The notes beneath the pieces are model-generated. The model worked only from the letters and a program-made list of their open reading frames with translations, had not been told where the DNA came from and did not search any database. From Acidovorax sp. 107 (GTDB lineage Bacteria > Pseudomonadota > Gammaproteobacteria > Burkholderiales > Burkholderiaceae_C), in contig NZ_QBTZ01000001.1 of assembly GCF_003058055.1 (NCBI RefSeq), positions 3,614,001 to 3,678,000 on the forward strand: a DNA stretch of 64,000 nucleotides, given 5' to 3'. Within the stretch, counting starts at the first letter, position 1. The number at the start of each line of letters is the position of its first letter. This document shows, in pieces, positions 15,803 through 24,584 of this stretch. Made by a program: the position numbers and the translations under genes.

Positions 15803-17413
15803 ATGCCTTCTGCCACACCGCAGCTGCCGCTGCACGAACACCTGCGCCGCTACGCGGGCGAAACGCCCGACCGCACCGCCTACCTCTGGTACGGCCAGCC
15901 CATCACCTGGGCGCAGCTCGACACGGCCAGCGATGCCTTCGCCGCGCGCCTGCAGGCGCTGGGGGTGGCCAAGGGCGAGCCCGTGGCCCTGTTCATGAAC
16001 AACTGCCCCCAGTACGTGATGGCGCACTACGGTATCCAGAAGATCGGCGCCATCGTCTGCCCCTGCGGGCCGCTGAACAAGGAGCACGAGCTGGAATACC
16101 AGCTCACCGACCTGCAGGCGCGCGTGATCGTCGCGGCCGACGTGCTGCTGCCCGTGGTAGACAAGGTGCGCGCCAAGACGGCGCTGCAGCATGTGTTTGT
16201 GGTGCGCTATGCCGAGCTGTTGCCAGACGGCGCACCCAGCATCGACGTGCCCGCCGAGCTGCTGAACATGCGCACCGCCATGGGCCCGGTGCCTGCGGGC
16301 TGCGAAGACTTCCTGGCCGCCACCCGCACCGGCGCGCGGCCTGCGCCCGTGGCGCTGGCGATGGACGACGTCTCGCTCATGACCTACACCTCGGGCACCA
16401 CCGGCCTGCCCAAGGGCGCGATGTTGAGCTACGGCAACGCCACCTTCAAGACCGCCGCGTCGGCCGACTGCAATGGCATGACACCGCACGAAACGCTGCT
16501 GGCAGTGGCCCCGCTGTACCACATCGCCGGCATGGTGATGGGCGTGAACCTGCCCATCTACACCGGCGCCACGGCCGTGCTGCTGTACCGCTTTGACCCG
16601 CTGGGCGTGGCCCAGGCGCTGGAGCGCCACCGCGTCACCTGGTGGTACAGCATTGCGCCCATGAACGGCGCGCTCATGCAGGTGCCGGGCGTGCGCGACA
16701 TGGACTGGAGCGCGCTGCGCCGCAACCCGGTCACCAGCTTTGGCATCACCTTCACCGAGCAGCTCGCCCAGCAGTGGCAGCAGTTCGCGCCGAACTGCAT
16801 TGCGCACGAGGCGGCCTACGGCTTGTCTGAAACCCACACCGTGGACACCGCCATGCCGGTGGACGCGATCCGCTGGGGCACCCAGGGCAAACCCGTTCCG
16901 GGCAACACGATCCGCATCGTGGACCCCGACACCGGCGCGCCACTGGCCGCAGGCGAGGTGGGCGAGATCACCATCCACGGCCCCGGCAACTTCAAGGGCT
17001 ACTGGAACAAGCCCGAGGCCACGGCCAAGACGCTGAAGGACGGCTGGGTCTACACCGGTGACATGGGCCAAATCGACGCGGACGGCTACCTCACCTTCAT
17101 CGGCCGCTTCAAGGAAATGATCAAGGTCTCGGGCTACAGCGTGTTCCCCGAAGAGGTCGAGACCTTGCTCATCAAACACCCTGCCGTGGCCCAGGCCGCT
17201 GTGATCGGCGTGCCCGATGCGGAAAAGGGCGAGGTGGTGCGCGCCTTCATCGTCAAGAAGCCCGGCCAGGACGTGGATGCCGCCGCCCTGGTGGCCTGGT
17301 GCCGCGACAACATGGCGCCCTACAAGGCACCGCGCGAGGTGCGCTTCATCGACGCGCTGCCCGCCACGGGCGCGGGCAAGGTGCTGCGCCGCCTACTGCG
17401 TGATATTGCTTGA
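15803..17413 (+). CDS. AMP-forming acyl-CoA synthetase
   Basis: This adenylate-forming ligase has 536 residues. The P-loop motif is TYTSGTTGLPKGAML (near 195). It has the YGLSETHTVD motif, GWVYTGDMGQIDADGYLTFIG (near 415) and the C-terminal catalytic lysine in PATGAGKVLRRLL. It activates a carboxylic acid to its CoA thioester via an acyl-AMP; the chain length cannot be deduced. The ATG at 15803 follows a GGAGAC ribosome-binding site and gives the family's usual N-terminus. The next gene is a biotin-dependent carboxylase on the same strand 72 bases on, so product and substrate may be linked. Confidence 0.9.
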   Translation: MPSATPQLPLHEHLRRYAGETPDRTAYLWYGQPITWAQLDTASDAFAARLQALGVAKGEPVALFMNNCPQYVMAHYGIQKIGAIVCPCGPLNKEHELEYQLTDLQARVIVAADVLLPVVDKVRAKTALQHVFVVRYAELLPDGAPSIDVPAELLNMRTAMGPVPAGCEDFLAATRTGARPAPVALAMDDVSLMTYTSGTTGLPKGAMLSYGNATFKTAASADCNGMTPHETLLAVAPLYHIAGMVMGVNLPIYTGATAVLLYRFDPLGVAQALERHRVTWWYSIAPMNGALMQVPGVRDMDWSALRRNPVTSFGITFTEQLAQQWQQFAPNCIAHEAAYGLSETHTVDTAMPVDAIRWGTQGKPVPGNTIRIVDPDTGAPLAAGEVGEITIHGPGNFKGYWNKPEATAKTLKDGWVYTGDMGQIDADGYLTFIGRFKEMIKVSGYSVFPEEVETLLIKHPAVAQAAVIGVPDAEKGEVVRAFIVKKPGQDVDAAALVAWCRDNMAPYKAPREVRFIDALPATGAGKVLRRLLRDIA

Positions 17414-17419
17414 TTGAGT

Positions 17420-17477
17420 GAAAAATCAGCCGCTGGCGCTAGATGAATATGCGCTGGTAGCTATAAAAAATAGAGCA
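17420..17477 (-). repeat. Interspersed repeat, copy 4
   Basis: On the minus strand it reads GCTCTATTTTTTATAGCT, then GCGCATATTCATCTAGCGCC and a TGATTTTTC tail. It fills almost the whole gap between the acyl-CoA ligase and carboxylase genes and ends 8 bases before the carboxylase start. No Shine-Dalgarno sequence is visible in it. Confidence 0.75.
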
Positions 17478-17485
17478 ACTGCCCC

Positions 17486-20400
17486 ATGCCATCTTCTGTT
17501 CTGTTCACCAAAGTGCTGGTTGCCAACCGGGGCGAAATCGCACTGCGTACCGTGCGAGCCCTGCATGACCTGGGCATTGCCAGCGTGGCCGTGTATGCCG
17601 ACGACGACGCCGCCAGCCCCCATGTGCAGACGGCCAGTGTGGCCGTGGCGCTGGGCGCCACCGGCCCCGCCGCCTACCTGGACGGCGCGCGCCTCATCGC
17701 CATCGCCCAGGCGCAGGGCTGTGATGCCGTGCACCCGGGCTACGGCTTCTTGAGCGAGCGGGCCGACTTCGCCCGTGCCTGCGGCGAAGCGGGGCTGCGC
17801 TTCATCGGCCCCACGCCTGCGCAACTGGCGCTGTTCGGCGACAAGGCGCAGGCCCGCGCGCTGGCGCAGCAGCAGGGCGTGCCGCTGATGCCCGGCACGC
17901 AGACGGCGGTGACGCTGCAGGAGGCGCAGGCCTTCTTTGCGCAGCACGCCCATGCCGGCATCGTGATCAAGGCTATCGGGGGCGGCGGCGGGCGCGGCAT
18001 GCGCGCGGTGGCGTCGGCCGATGACTTGCCCGTTGCCCACGCGCGCTGCCGCAGCGAGGCGCAGGCCGCGTTTGGTGTGGACGGTGTGTACGTCGAGCGC
18101 CTGATGAGCAACGCCCGCCACATCGAAGTGCAGGTGCTGGGCGACGGGCGCGAGGTGATCGCCCTGGGCGAGCGCGAATGCACGCTGCAGCGGCGCTTTC
18201 AGAAAGTGGTGGAGATCGCGCCCAGCCCCTCGCTGCCGGGCGCATTGCGTGAGCGCATCACCACGGCCGCGCTGTCCATGGCGCGTGCCGTGGACTACCA
18301 GGGCCTGGGCACCTTCGAGTTTCTGGTGGACCTGGCCAGCGCCGACCTGCCTTTTGTGTTCATCGAATGCAACCCGCGCCTGCAGGTGGAGCACACCATC
18401 ACCGAAGAGGTCACTGGCGTGGACCTGGTGCAGGCGCAGATCGCGCTGGCGGCGGGCCGCAGGCTGCAGGACATCGGTCTCGACCCTGCCGCACCGCCCA
18501 CCGTGTTGGGCTTTGCGATTCAGTGGCGCATCAACGCCGAAACGCTGGACGCGCAGGGCAACGCCGCCCCTGGCAGTGGCACGCTGCGCCGTTTCGATCT
18601 GCCCGCAGGCCCTGGCGTGCGCGTGGACACGCACGGCGCAGCAGGCGCCACGCCATCGCCGCACTACGACACGCTGCTGGCCAAGCTCGTCGTGCACACG
18701 CGCAGCCCGCGTTTTGCCGACGCACTGCGCAGCTCGCAGCGCGTACTGGCCGAGTGCCGCATCGACGGCGTTGCCACCAACCTGGTGCTGCTGCAGGCGC
18801 TGGCTGCGCGGCAAGAAATGGAGAGCCAGCAGGTGCACACGCGCTGGCTGGAGTCTGTGCTGCCAGAGCTTCTGGTTGCTACTAAAGATATAGCCGCTAA
18901 GGCATATCCGAATAGCGCTACAGGGCAAAAAGACCCGCAGATCGCCTCTGACGCACCCGAAGGCGCCGTGCTGGCCCCCATGCCCGCCCGCCTGGTGCAG
19001 CTGAGCGTGGCCGAGGGCGATGTGGTCGCCGCAGGCGCCGAGCTGGCCGTGCTCGAAGCCATGAAGATGGAGCATGTGCTGCTGGCTCCACACTCGGGCC
19101 GCGTGGGCGCACTGCTGGCTGTGGCTGGCGGCTACGTGGTTCAGGGCCAGCCACTGCTGGTGCTGGAGGCCGTGGAAGACGCGGCCGATCTGGGATTGCA
19201 GGACCACACGGCACACGACCCCGACCACATCCGCGCCGACCTGCAACGTGTCATCGACCGCCACGCCTTCACGCTCGATGCCGCACGGCCCGAGGCCATC
19301 GCCAAGCGCCACGCTCAAGGCGGCCGCACCGCGCGCGAGAACATTGCCGACCTGTGCGACGACGGCAGCTTCATCGAATACGGCGCCCTGGCCATCGCCG
19401 CGCAGGCCCGCCGCCGCAGCAAGGAAGACCTGATTGCCAACACGCCCGCCGACGGCATGGTCACGGGCATTGGCGGCATCAACGGCGCACTGTTTGGCGA
19501 CGAGAAGTCCCGCGCTGTGGTCATGTCCTACGACGCCACCGTGCTCGCGGGCACCCAGGGCGCCCGCAACCACGCCAAGACCGACCGCATGCTCGGCATC
19601 GCGCTGGCGCAGAAGCTGCCCGTGGTGCTGTTTGCCGAAGGCGGCGGCGGCCGCCCGGGCGATACCGACATGCCCATCGTGGCGGGGCTGCATGTGCACA
19701 CCTTCGCCAGCTACGCCGCGCTGTCGGGCCAGGTGCCGGTCATCGGCATCGCCGCGGGGCGCTGCTTTGCGGGCAACGCCGCCCTGCTGGGCTGCAGCGA
19801 CGTGATCATCGCCACGCGCGCCAGCAACATCGGCATGGGCGGCCCGGCCATGATCGAAGGCGGTGGCCTGGGCGTGTTTAAGCCCGAGCAGATCGGCCCG
19901 AGCAGCGTGCAGCACGCCAATGGCGTGATCGACGTGCTGGTCGATGACGAAGCCGGGGCGGTGCAGGCCGCGCGCCACTACCTGTCGTTCTTCCAGGGCC
20001 GCACATCGCAGTGGTCCGCGCCCGGCCAGCGCCTGCTGCGCGCCGTGGTGCCCGAGAACCGCCTGCGCGTGTACGACACCCGCATGGCGATGGCTGGCTT
20101 GGTGGACGAGGGCAGCTTGCTGCTGCTGCGCACCGGCTTCGGTGCAGGCATTCACACCGCACTCGCGCGCATCGAAGGCCGCCCCGTGGGCCTGCTGGCC
20201 AACAACCCGCAACACCTGGGTGGCGCCATCGATGCCGACGCGGCCGACAAGGGCGCGCGCTTCATGCAGCTGTGCAACGCGCATGGCCTGCCCATCGTGA
20301 GCCTGGTGGACACGCCCGGCTTCATGGTCGGTCCCGAGGTCGAGGCCACGGCCCAGGTGCGCCATGTGAGCCGCCTGTTCGTCACCGCCGCCAGCCTGCG

Positions 20401-20773
20401 CGTGCCGACCTTCAGCGTGGTGCTGCGCAAGGGCTATGGCCTGGGCGCCATGGGCATGACGGCCGGGGGCTTTCACGCACCCGTTTTCACCGTCGCCTGG
20501 CCCACAGGTGAGTTCGGCGCCATGGGGCTCGAAGGCGCCGTGCGCCTGGGCTTTCGCAAGGAACTGGAAGCGCTGCCCGAGGGCACCGAGCGCGACGCGC
20601 TGTTTGCCAAGCTGCTCGCCAAGTCGTACGCCAACGGTGAGGCCATGCACATGGCGGCTACGCTGGAGATCGACGCGGTGATCGACCCGGCCGACACGCG
20701 GGCCTGGCTGGCGCGGGGGCTGGCGTCGGCGCAGGTGGCGCCGCTGGGGCACCGCTTCATCGACACCTGGTAA
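17486..20773 (+). CDS. Single-chain acyl-CoA carboxylase (biotin carboxylase, BCCP and carboxyltransferase)
   Basis: All three activities are on one 1095-residue chain. Biotin carboxylase occupies about 5-450 (VLVANRGEIALRTVRAL; ATP-grasp IKAIGGGGGRGMRAV; FIECNPRLQVEHT). The biotinyl domain is about 490-570 with the biotin lysine at 527 in EAMKMEHV. Carboxyltransferase N and C halves fill about 590-1095 (VTGIGGINGALFGDEKS; VDTPGFMVGPEVE; GYGLGAMGMTAGG). The chain carboxylates an acyl-CoA from bicarbonate and ATP; size and layout recall single-chain long-chain acyl-CoA carboxylases, but the substrate is not evident. A repeat copy supplies about 19 residues of the linker before the biotinyl domain. 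The upstream acyl-CoA ligase may feed it. Confidence 0.9.
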   Translation: MPSSVLFTKVLVANRGEIALRTVRALHDLGIASVAVYADDDAASPHVQTASVAVALGATGPAAYLDGARLIAIAQAQGCDAVHPGYGFLSERADFARACGEAGLRFIGPTPAQLALFGDKAQARALAQQQGVPLMPGTQTAVTLQEAQAFFAQHAHAGIVIKAIGGGGGRGMRAVASADDLPVAHARCRSEAQAAFGVDGVYVERLMSNARHIEVQVLGDGREVIALGERECTLQRRFQKVVEIAPSPSLPGALRERITTAALSMARAVDYQGLGTFEFLVDLASADLPFVFIECNPRLQVEHTITEEVTGVDLVQAQIALAAGRRLQDIGLDPAAPPTVLGFAIQWRINAETLDAQGNAAPGSGTLRRFDLPAGPGVRVDTHGAAGATPSPHYDTLLAKLVVHTRSPRFADALRSSQRVLAECRIDGVATNLVLLQALAARQEMESQQVHTRWLESVLPELLVATKDIAAKAYPNSATGQKDPQIASDAPEGAVLAPMPARLVQLSVAEGDVVAAGAELAVLEAMKMEHVLLAPHSGRVGALLAVAGGYVVQGQPLLVLEAVEDAADLGLQDHTAHDPDHIRADLQRVIDRHAFTLDAARPEAIAKRHAQGGRTARENIADLCDDGSFIEYGALAIAAQARRRSKEDLIANTPADGMVTGIGGINGALFGDEKSRAVVMSYDATVLAGTQGARNHAKTDRMLGIALAQKLPVVLFAEGGGGRPGDTDMPIVAGLHVHTFASYAALSGQVPVIGIAAGRCFAGNAALLGCSDVIIATRASNIGMGGPAMIEGGGLGVFKPEQIGPSSVQHANGVIDVLVDDEAGAVQAARHYLSFFQGRTSQWSAPGQRLLRAVVPENRLRVYDTRMAMAGLVDEGSLLLLRTGFGAGIHTALARIEGRPVGLLANNPQHLGGAIDADAADKGARFMQLCNAHGLPIVSLVDTPGFMVGPEVEATAQVRHVSRLFVTAASLRVPTFSVVLRKGYGLGAMGMTAGGFHAPVFTVAWPTGEFGAMGLEGAVRLGFRKELEALPEGTERDALFAKLLAKSYANGEAMHMAATLEIDAVIDPADTRAWLARGLASAQVAPLGHRFIDTW
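18876..18932 (+). repeat. Interspersed repeat, copy 5, in the carboxylase linker
   Basis: The sequence starts GCTACTAAAGATATAGC and goes on GGCATATCCGAATAGCGCTA with a GGGCAAAAAG tail. It is read in frame as about residues 464-482 (VATKDIAAKAYPNSATG), in the flexible region between the biotin carboxylase and biotinyl domains. Confidence 0.75.
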
Positions 20774-20886
20774 GAGCGGCTCACAAAACTCTTCTGGCTT
20801 CGTTGCCGCGTCTTGTCGTACCGTTCGTACTGCCTGTGACGCAGCGCCTAGCCAGAACCGTTTCGCTGAGTTTTGTGAGCCGCTCT
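20773..20886. repeat. 114-bp imperfect palindrome with perfect 19-bp ends
   Basis: Perfect terminal inverted repeats AGAGCGGCTCACAAAACTC (20773-20791) and GAGTTTTGTGAGCCGCTCT (20868-20886) enclose nested shorter ones, TTCTGGCT/AGCCAGAA and GCGTC/GACGC. The whole unit can fold into one long hairpin. It starts at the last base of the carboxylase stop codon. It has no coding capacity and no T run, so it resembles a MITE or a repetitive palindromic element; it may also help to end transcription. Confidence 0.75.
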
Positions 20887-20981
20887 AGGTGCATGCGCAG
20901 GCCGCGCGGTGCATGCTAAGCTGGCCCGCCTAGCCCACCCCGCGCCGGGGTGGCGCCCCTGTTTGATGGAGACTTTGCACC

Positions 20982-22121
20982 ATGCCCGGACTGCTGCCCG
21001 ATATCGACCCTGATGGCCTGCTCGAATTTTCGGTGGTCTACACCGACCGCGCGCTCAACCACATGTCCAAGCGCTTTACCGGCGTGATGCAGGACATTCT
21101 GGGCACGCTCAAAGAGGTCTACCACGCCCACACCGCCGTGCTGGTGCCCGGCAGTGGCACCTTCGGCATGGAGGCTGTAGCGCGCCAGTTTGCCAACAAG
21201 GAAAAGGTGCTCATCGTGCGCAACGGCTGGTTCAGCTACCGCTGGACGCAGATCTTTGATGCCGACAAGGGCCTGGGCGGCGGCTCGGTCGTCTGCAAGG
21301 CGCGCCAGCAGGGCAGCGGCCCGCATGCCCCCTGGGCGCCGTGCCCGGCGGACGAAGTCGCAGCCACCATTCGCGCCGAAAAGCCCAAGGTCGTGTTCGC
21401 CCCGCATGTGGAAACGGCCAGCGGCATCATCCTGTCTGACGACTACCTCCGCACCCTGACGGCGGCTGCGCATGAGGTGGGCGCGCTGTTTGTGCTGGAC
21501 TGTGTGGCGTCGGGCGCCATGTGGGTGGACATGCAGGCCACGGGGGTGGACGTGCTCATCAGCGCACCGCAAAAGGGCTGGAGCGGGTCGCCCTGCTGCG
21601 CCATGGTGATGCTGAGCGAACGCGCACGCCAGGCCATCGAGGGCACGACGAGCAGCAGCTTCTCGTGCGACCTCAAGAAGTGGATGCAGATCGCCGAGGG
21701 CTACGAAAAGGGCCAGCACGCGTACCACACCACCATGCCCACGGATGCATTGGTGCGCCTGCGCGACGTGATGGCAGAGACCCGCGCCTATGGCTTTGCC
21801 AAGGTGCGCGAGGAGCAGATCGAACTGGGCGCCAAGGTGCGTGCGTTGCTCGAATCGCGTGGCTTCCCCAGCGTGGCGGCCGATGGCTTCAAGGCGCCCG
21901 GTGTGGTGGTGAGCTACACCACCGACCCCGGCATCCAGAACGGCAAGAAGTTCATGGAAGTGGGCCTCCAGACCGCCGCAGGTGTGCCGCTGCAGTGCGA
22001 CGAAGGTCCGGACTTCAAGACCTTCCGCATCGGCCTGTTCGGCCTGGAGAAGTGGCACAACGTGGACCGCACGGTGGGCCATCTGTCGAAGGCGCTGGAC
22101 CAGATTGCGGCAGCTGCCTGA
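20982..22121 (+). CDS. Class V pyridoxal-phosphate aminotransferase
   Basis: The 379-residue chain has the small-substrate class V pattern: LVPGSGTFGMEAVARQF near 50, VLDCVASGAMWVDM near 170 and the PLP lysine at 198 in SAPQKGWSGSP. The family includes alanine-glyoxylate and serine-pyruvate aminotransferases and phosphonate transaminases. The C-terminal domain (TAAGVPLQCDEGP, FRIGLFGLEKWHN) fits alanine-glyoxylate-type enzymes. The amino donor is not fixed by sequence. The 95 bases upstream, after the palindrome, would hold its promoter. Confidence 0.85.
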   Translation: MPGLLPDIDPDGLLEFSVVYTDRALNHMSKRFTGVMQDILGTLKEVYHAHTAVLVPGSGTFGMEAVARQFANKEKVLIVRNGWFSYRWTQIFDADKGLGGGSVVCKARQQGSGPHAPWAPCPADEVAATIRAEKPKVVFAPHVETASGIILSDDYLRTLTAAAHEVGALFVLDCVASGAMWVDMQATGVDVLISAPQKGWSGSPCCAMVMLSERARQAIEGTTSSSFSCDLKKWMQIAEGYEKGQHAYHTTMPTDALVRLRDVMAETRAYGFAKVREEQIELGAKVRALLESRGFPSVAADGFKAPGVVVSYTTDPGIQNGKKFMEVGLQTAAGVPLQCDEGPDFKTFRIGLFGLEKWHNVDRTVGHLSKALDQIAAAA

Positions 22122-22154
22122 CGGGTTGCCGACCAGGGCAGTGGGCTGGGCCGG

Positions 22155-23450
22155 ATGAAGCCGGAGACTGACAGCGCAACCCTTGCCTTGCGGCGTGCCA
22201 AGCGGCAGGCGCTGGGCCTGCTGTTGCTGGTCACGGCCGTGTTCATTGCCACCAGCGTGGTGGAGCGCGGCCTGTGGCTCAACGCCGTGAAAGCCATGGC
22301 CGAGGCCGCCATGGTGGGCGCGCTGGCCGACTGGTTTGCGGTGGTGGCGTTGTTCCGCCGACCGCTCGGCCTGCCCATTCCGCACACGGCGGTCATCGCG
22401 CGCAACCAGGCGCGTATCGGCCGCAACCTGGCTACCTTTGTGCGCGAAAAGTTCCTGGACGTGCCCTCGCTCGTGTCGCTGATCCGCAGGCACGACCCGG
22501 CCGAGCGGCTGGCGCAGTGGCTTACCGCGCCCGGCAACGCCGCGCTGCTGGGGCACCAGGCCACGCGCCTGGCATCGGCTGCGCTGGAGACGGTGCAGGA
22601 TGCGCAGGTGGAGCGTTTCATCCAGAAGGCCGCGCGTGCCTTGATCGGGCAGGTGGACATGTCGCGCGCCCTGGCGGCGGTGCTCGACACCCTCACGCAC
22701 AACGGCCGCCACCAGGCGCTGCTGGACGATGTGCTGGCCAAGCTCATCGAACTGTTGCAGAACGAGCAGACCCGCACCTGGGTCGCACAGTCCATCGTGG
22801 CCTGGCTCAAGAAGGACCACCCGCGCACCGAGAAGTTGCTGCCCAGCGATTGGCTGGGCGACAAGGGCTCGGCCCTGCTGGCCCGCGCTCTGGAGAGCCT
22901 GATGGCCGATGTGGCCGCCAACCCGCAGCATGCGTTGCGCGCGCAGTTTGATACCGCCGTACAGCGCTTTATCGAGCGCCTGCGCAGTGACCCGGAATGG
23001 GCGCGCAAGGGCGAGGAGATCCGCACCTGGCTGCAGACCGATGCCACCGTGGGCGGCTATGTGCAGACCTTGTGGCTGGACCTGCGTGGTGCGTTGCAGC
23101 GCGATCTGGCCGACGCTGACTCCGTGCTGGCTCGGCAGGTGAGCAAGCTGGGGCTGTGGCTGGGGGAGTCTTTAGCGGGGGATGCGGTGCTCAGGCAGTC
23201 GTTCAATGACCGGCTGGAGCGTTGGGTGGAGGGGCTGGCGCCGGATGTGTCGGCGTTCATTGCGCAGCACATTGAGGATACGGTGCGGCGGTGGGATGCG
23301 GAGGAGATGACGCAGCTGATCGAGCTGAACATCGGCAAGGACCTGCAGTACATCCGCATCAATGGCACCGTGGTGGGTGGACTCATCGGGCTGCTGCTGT
23401 TCGGCGTGTCGCACGTGGGGGCCATGGGGCGGGCTTTGTGGGGCGGGTGA
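22155..23450 (+). CDS. DUF445-family membrane protein
   Basis: The protein starts with a hydrophobic helix (LGLLLLVTAVFIATSVV) and the family signature MAEAAMVGALADWFAVVALFRRPLGLPIPHTAVI at about 48-80. A long helical region follows, and a second membrane helix lies close to the C-terminus (INGTVVGGLIGLLLFGVSHV). DUF445 proteins are inner-membrane proteins of unknown function. It follows the aminotransferase by 33 bases and may be cotranscribed with it. The gene is convergent with lrgB; a hairpin CTGCGCT-GCGT-AGCGCAG (23464-23481) lies between them but lacks a T run. Confidence 0.85.
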   Translation: MKPETDSATLALRRAKRQALGLLLLVTAVFIATSVVERGLWLNAVKAMAEAAMVGALADWFAVVALFRRPLGLPIPHTAVIARNQARIGRNLATFVREKFLDVPSLVSLIRRHDPAERLAQWLTAPGNAALLGHQATRLASAALETVQDAQVERFIQKAARALIGQVDMSRALAAVLDTLTHNGRHQALLDDVLAKLIELLQNEQTRTWVAQSIVAWLKKDHPRTEKLLPSDWLGDKGSALLARALESLMADVAANPQHALRAQFDTAVQRFIERLRSDPEWARKGEEIRTWLQTDATVGGYVQTLWLDLRGALQRDLADADSVLARQVSKLGLWLGESLAGDAVLRQSFNDRLERWVEGLAPDVSAFIAQHIEDTVRRWDAEEMTQLIELNIGKDLQYIRINGTVVGGLIGLLLFGVSHVGAMGRALWGG

Positions 23451-23510
23451 GAGCCGCTGAGCGCTGCGCTGCGTAGCGCAGGACGGGAGGCGATGCCCCC
23501 GCCACACCCA

Positions 23511-24236
23511 TCATAACAGCCGGAACACCAGCGGCATCAGCACCGCCGCCAACACCACCTGCAGCCCCAGCGCCAGTCCTGCATACGCCCCGGCCTCGGC
23601 ATGCACCTGCAGCGCATGCGCCGCCCCGATGCCGTGCGACGCAGTGCCCAGCGCAAAGCCTCGCAGTGCCATACCTTGCGCGTCGGTGGGCAAGCGCATC
23701 AAGCCGAACAGCCAGCGTGCAGACAGCGCCCCCACCATGCCCGTCAGCGCCGCGAACACGGCGGCCAGGGCGGGCACGCCGCCAACCTGTGCGGCGATGC
23801 CCATCGCGACCGGGGCGGTGACAGATTTTGGGGCCAGCGACATCAGCACATCACCGGGCAGGCCCAGTACCCAGCCCAGGCCCACAGCACTGGCGGCCGC
23901 CGCGCTGCCGCCCGCCAGCGAGGCCAGCACCAGCCGGCCCCAGCGTGAGCGCAGCGCCGCACGGCGCTGCCACAGGGGCCAGCCCAGTGCCACCACCGCA
24001 GGGCCCAGCAGGAAGTGGATGAACTGCGCACCCGCAAAGTACGTGGGGTAGGCCGTGCCCGTGGCCAGCATGACGCTGGCCAGAATGGCCACCGACACCA
24101 TCACCGGATTGGCCCAGGGGGCGTGGCCGGAGCGCACCGACAGTGCCTGTGCCAGCACATAGACCGCCAGCGTGGCCGTCAGCCCGAACAGCGGGGCCGA
24201 GGCCAAGTACACCCACAGCTCAACGAAGTTCGCCAT
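23511..24236 (-). CDS. lrgB: LrgB-family membrane transporter subunit
   Basis: The 241-residue protein has about six hydrophobic segments and the LrgB signature near residues 130-150 (VLMSLAPKSVTAPVAMGIA), plus the C-terminal GTASHGIGAAHAL. The family was first linked to murein hydrolase control. Plant PLGG1, an LrgA-LrgB fusion, moves glycolate and glycerate, and bacterial LrgAB can move pyruvate. Its start overlaps the lrgA end by 17 bases, and the next gene upstream encodes a glycolate/lactate-type oxidase, so a hydroxyacid transport role is likely here. Confidence 0.88.
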   Translation of the reverse strand: MANFVELWVYLASAPLFGLTATLAVYVLAQALSVRSGHAPWANPVMVSVAILASVMLATGTAYPTYFAGAQFIHFLLGPAVVALGWPLWQRRAALRSRWGRLVLASLAGGSAAAASAVGLGWVLGLPGDVLMSLAPKSVTAPVAMGIAAQVGGVPALAAVFAALTGMVGALSARWLFGLMRLPTDAQGMALRGFALGTASHGIGAAHALQVHAEAGAYAGLALGLQVVLAAVLMPLVFRLL

Positions 24237-24579
24237 GGTCCTCCTTGGGCTGCAGAAGACGCAACACTTGCGCCGTCACCGCCATGCCAATCCAGGTGGA
24301 CAGCACGATCACCGCCACCAGCTGCAGGCCATAGGTGCTCAGCAACGCGAGGTGGGTCATCACCCCCACGCCCACCGGCACAAACAGCAGCGACAGGTGC
24401 TGGAGCAAGAAGCCCGCCGCTGGGGCGACGGCATCCTGCACCGGCTGCCAGCGCAGCGCGAGCAAGAGCAGCACCATGCCAACCACCGGCCCAGGCACCG
24501 GGAGCTTCAAAAAGTGAGACAGTGCCTCGCCCCCCGACTGCATGAGCAGAAGAAAGGCCAGTCCTTGCAGCGCCTTCAT
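24220..24579 (-). CDS. lrgA: LrgA/CidA-family membrane protein
   Basis: The protein has 119 residues and four predicted membrane helices, with the family motif LPVPGPVVGMVLLLLAL at about 26-42 and FVPVGVGVMTHL near 65. It starts 6 bases after the glcD-type oxidase stop and overlaps lrgB by 17 bases, so the three genes form one operon. LrgA and LrgB are thought to act together in the inner membrane. The start at 24579 is the only ATG that leaves a normal length. Confidence 0.88.
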   Translation of the reverse strand: MKALQGLAFLLLMQSGGEALSHFLKLPVPGPVVGMVLLLLALRWQPVQDAVAPAAGFLLQHLSLLFVPVGVGVMTHLALLSTYGLQLVAVIVLSTWIGMAVTAQVLRLLQPKEDHGELR

Positions 24580-24584
24580 GGCGG

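Noticed and set aside
17426..20752. A 1108-codon open frame antisense to the carboxylase
   Set aside because: Antisense artefact of high GC3; the sense strand has all carboxylase motifs and this frame has none.
23464..23481. Terminator between DUF445 and lrgB
   Set aside because: A neat 7-bp hairpin, but no T tract on either strand.
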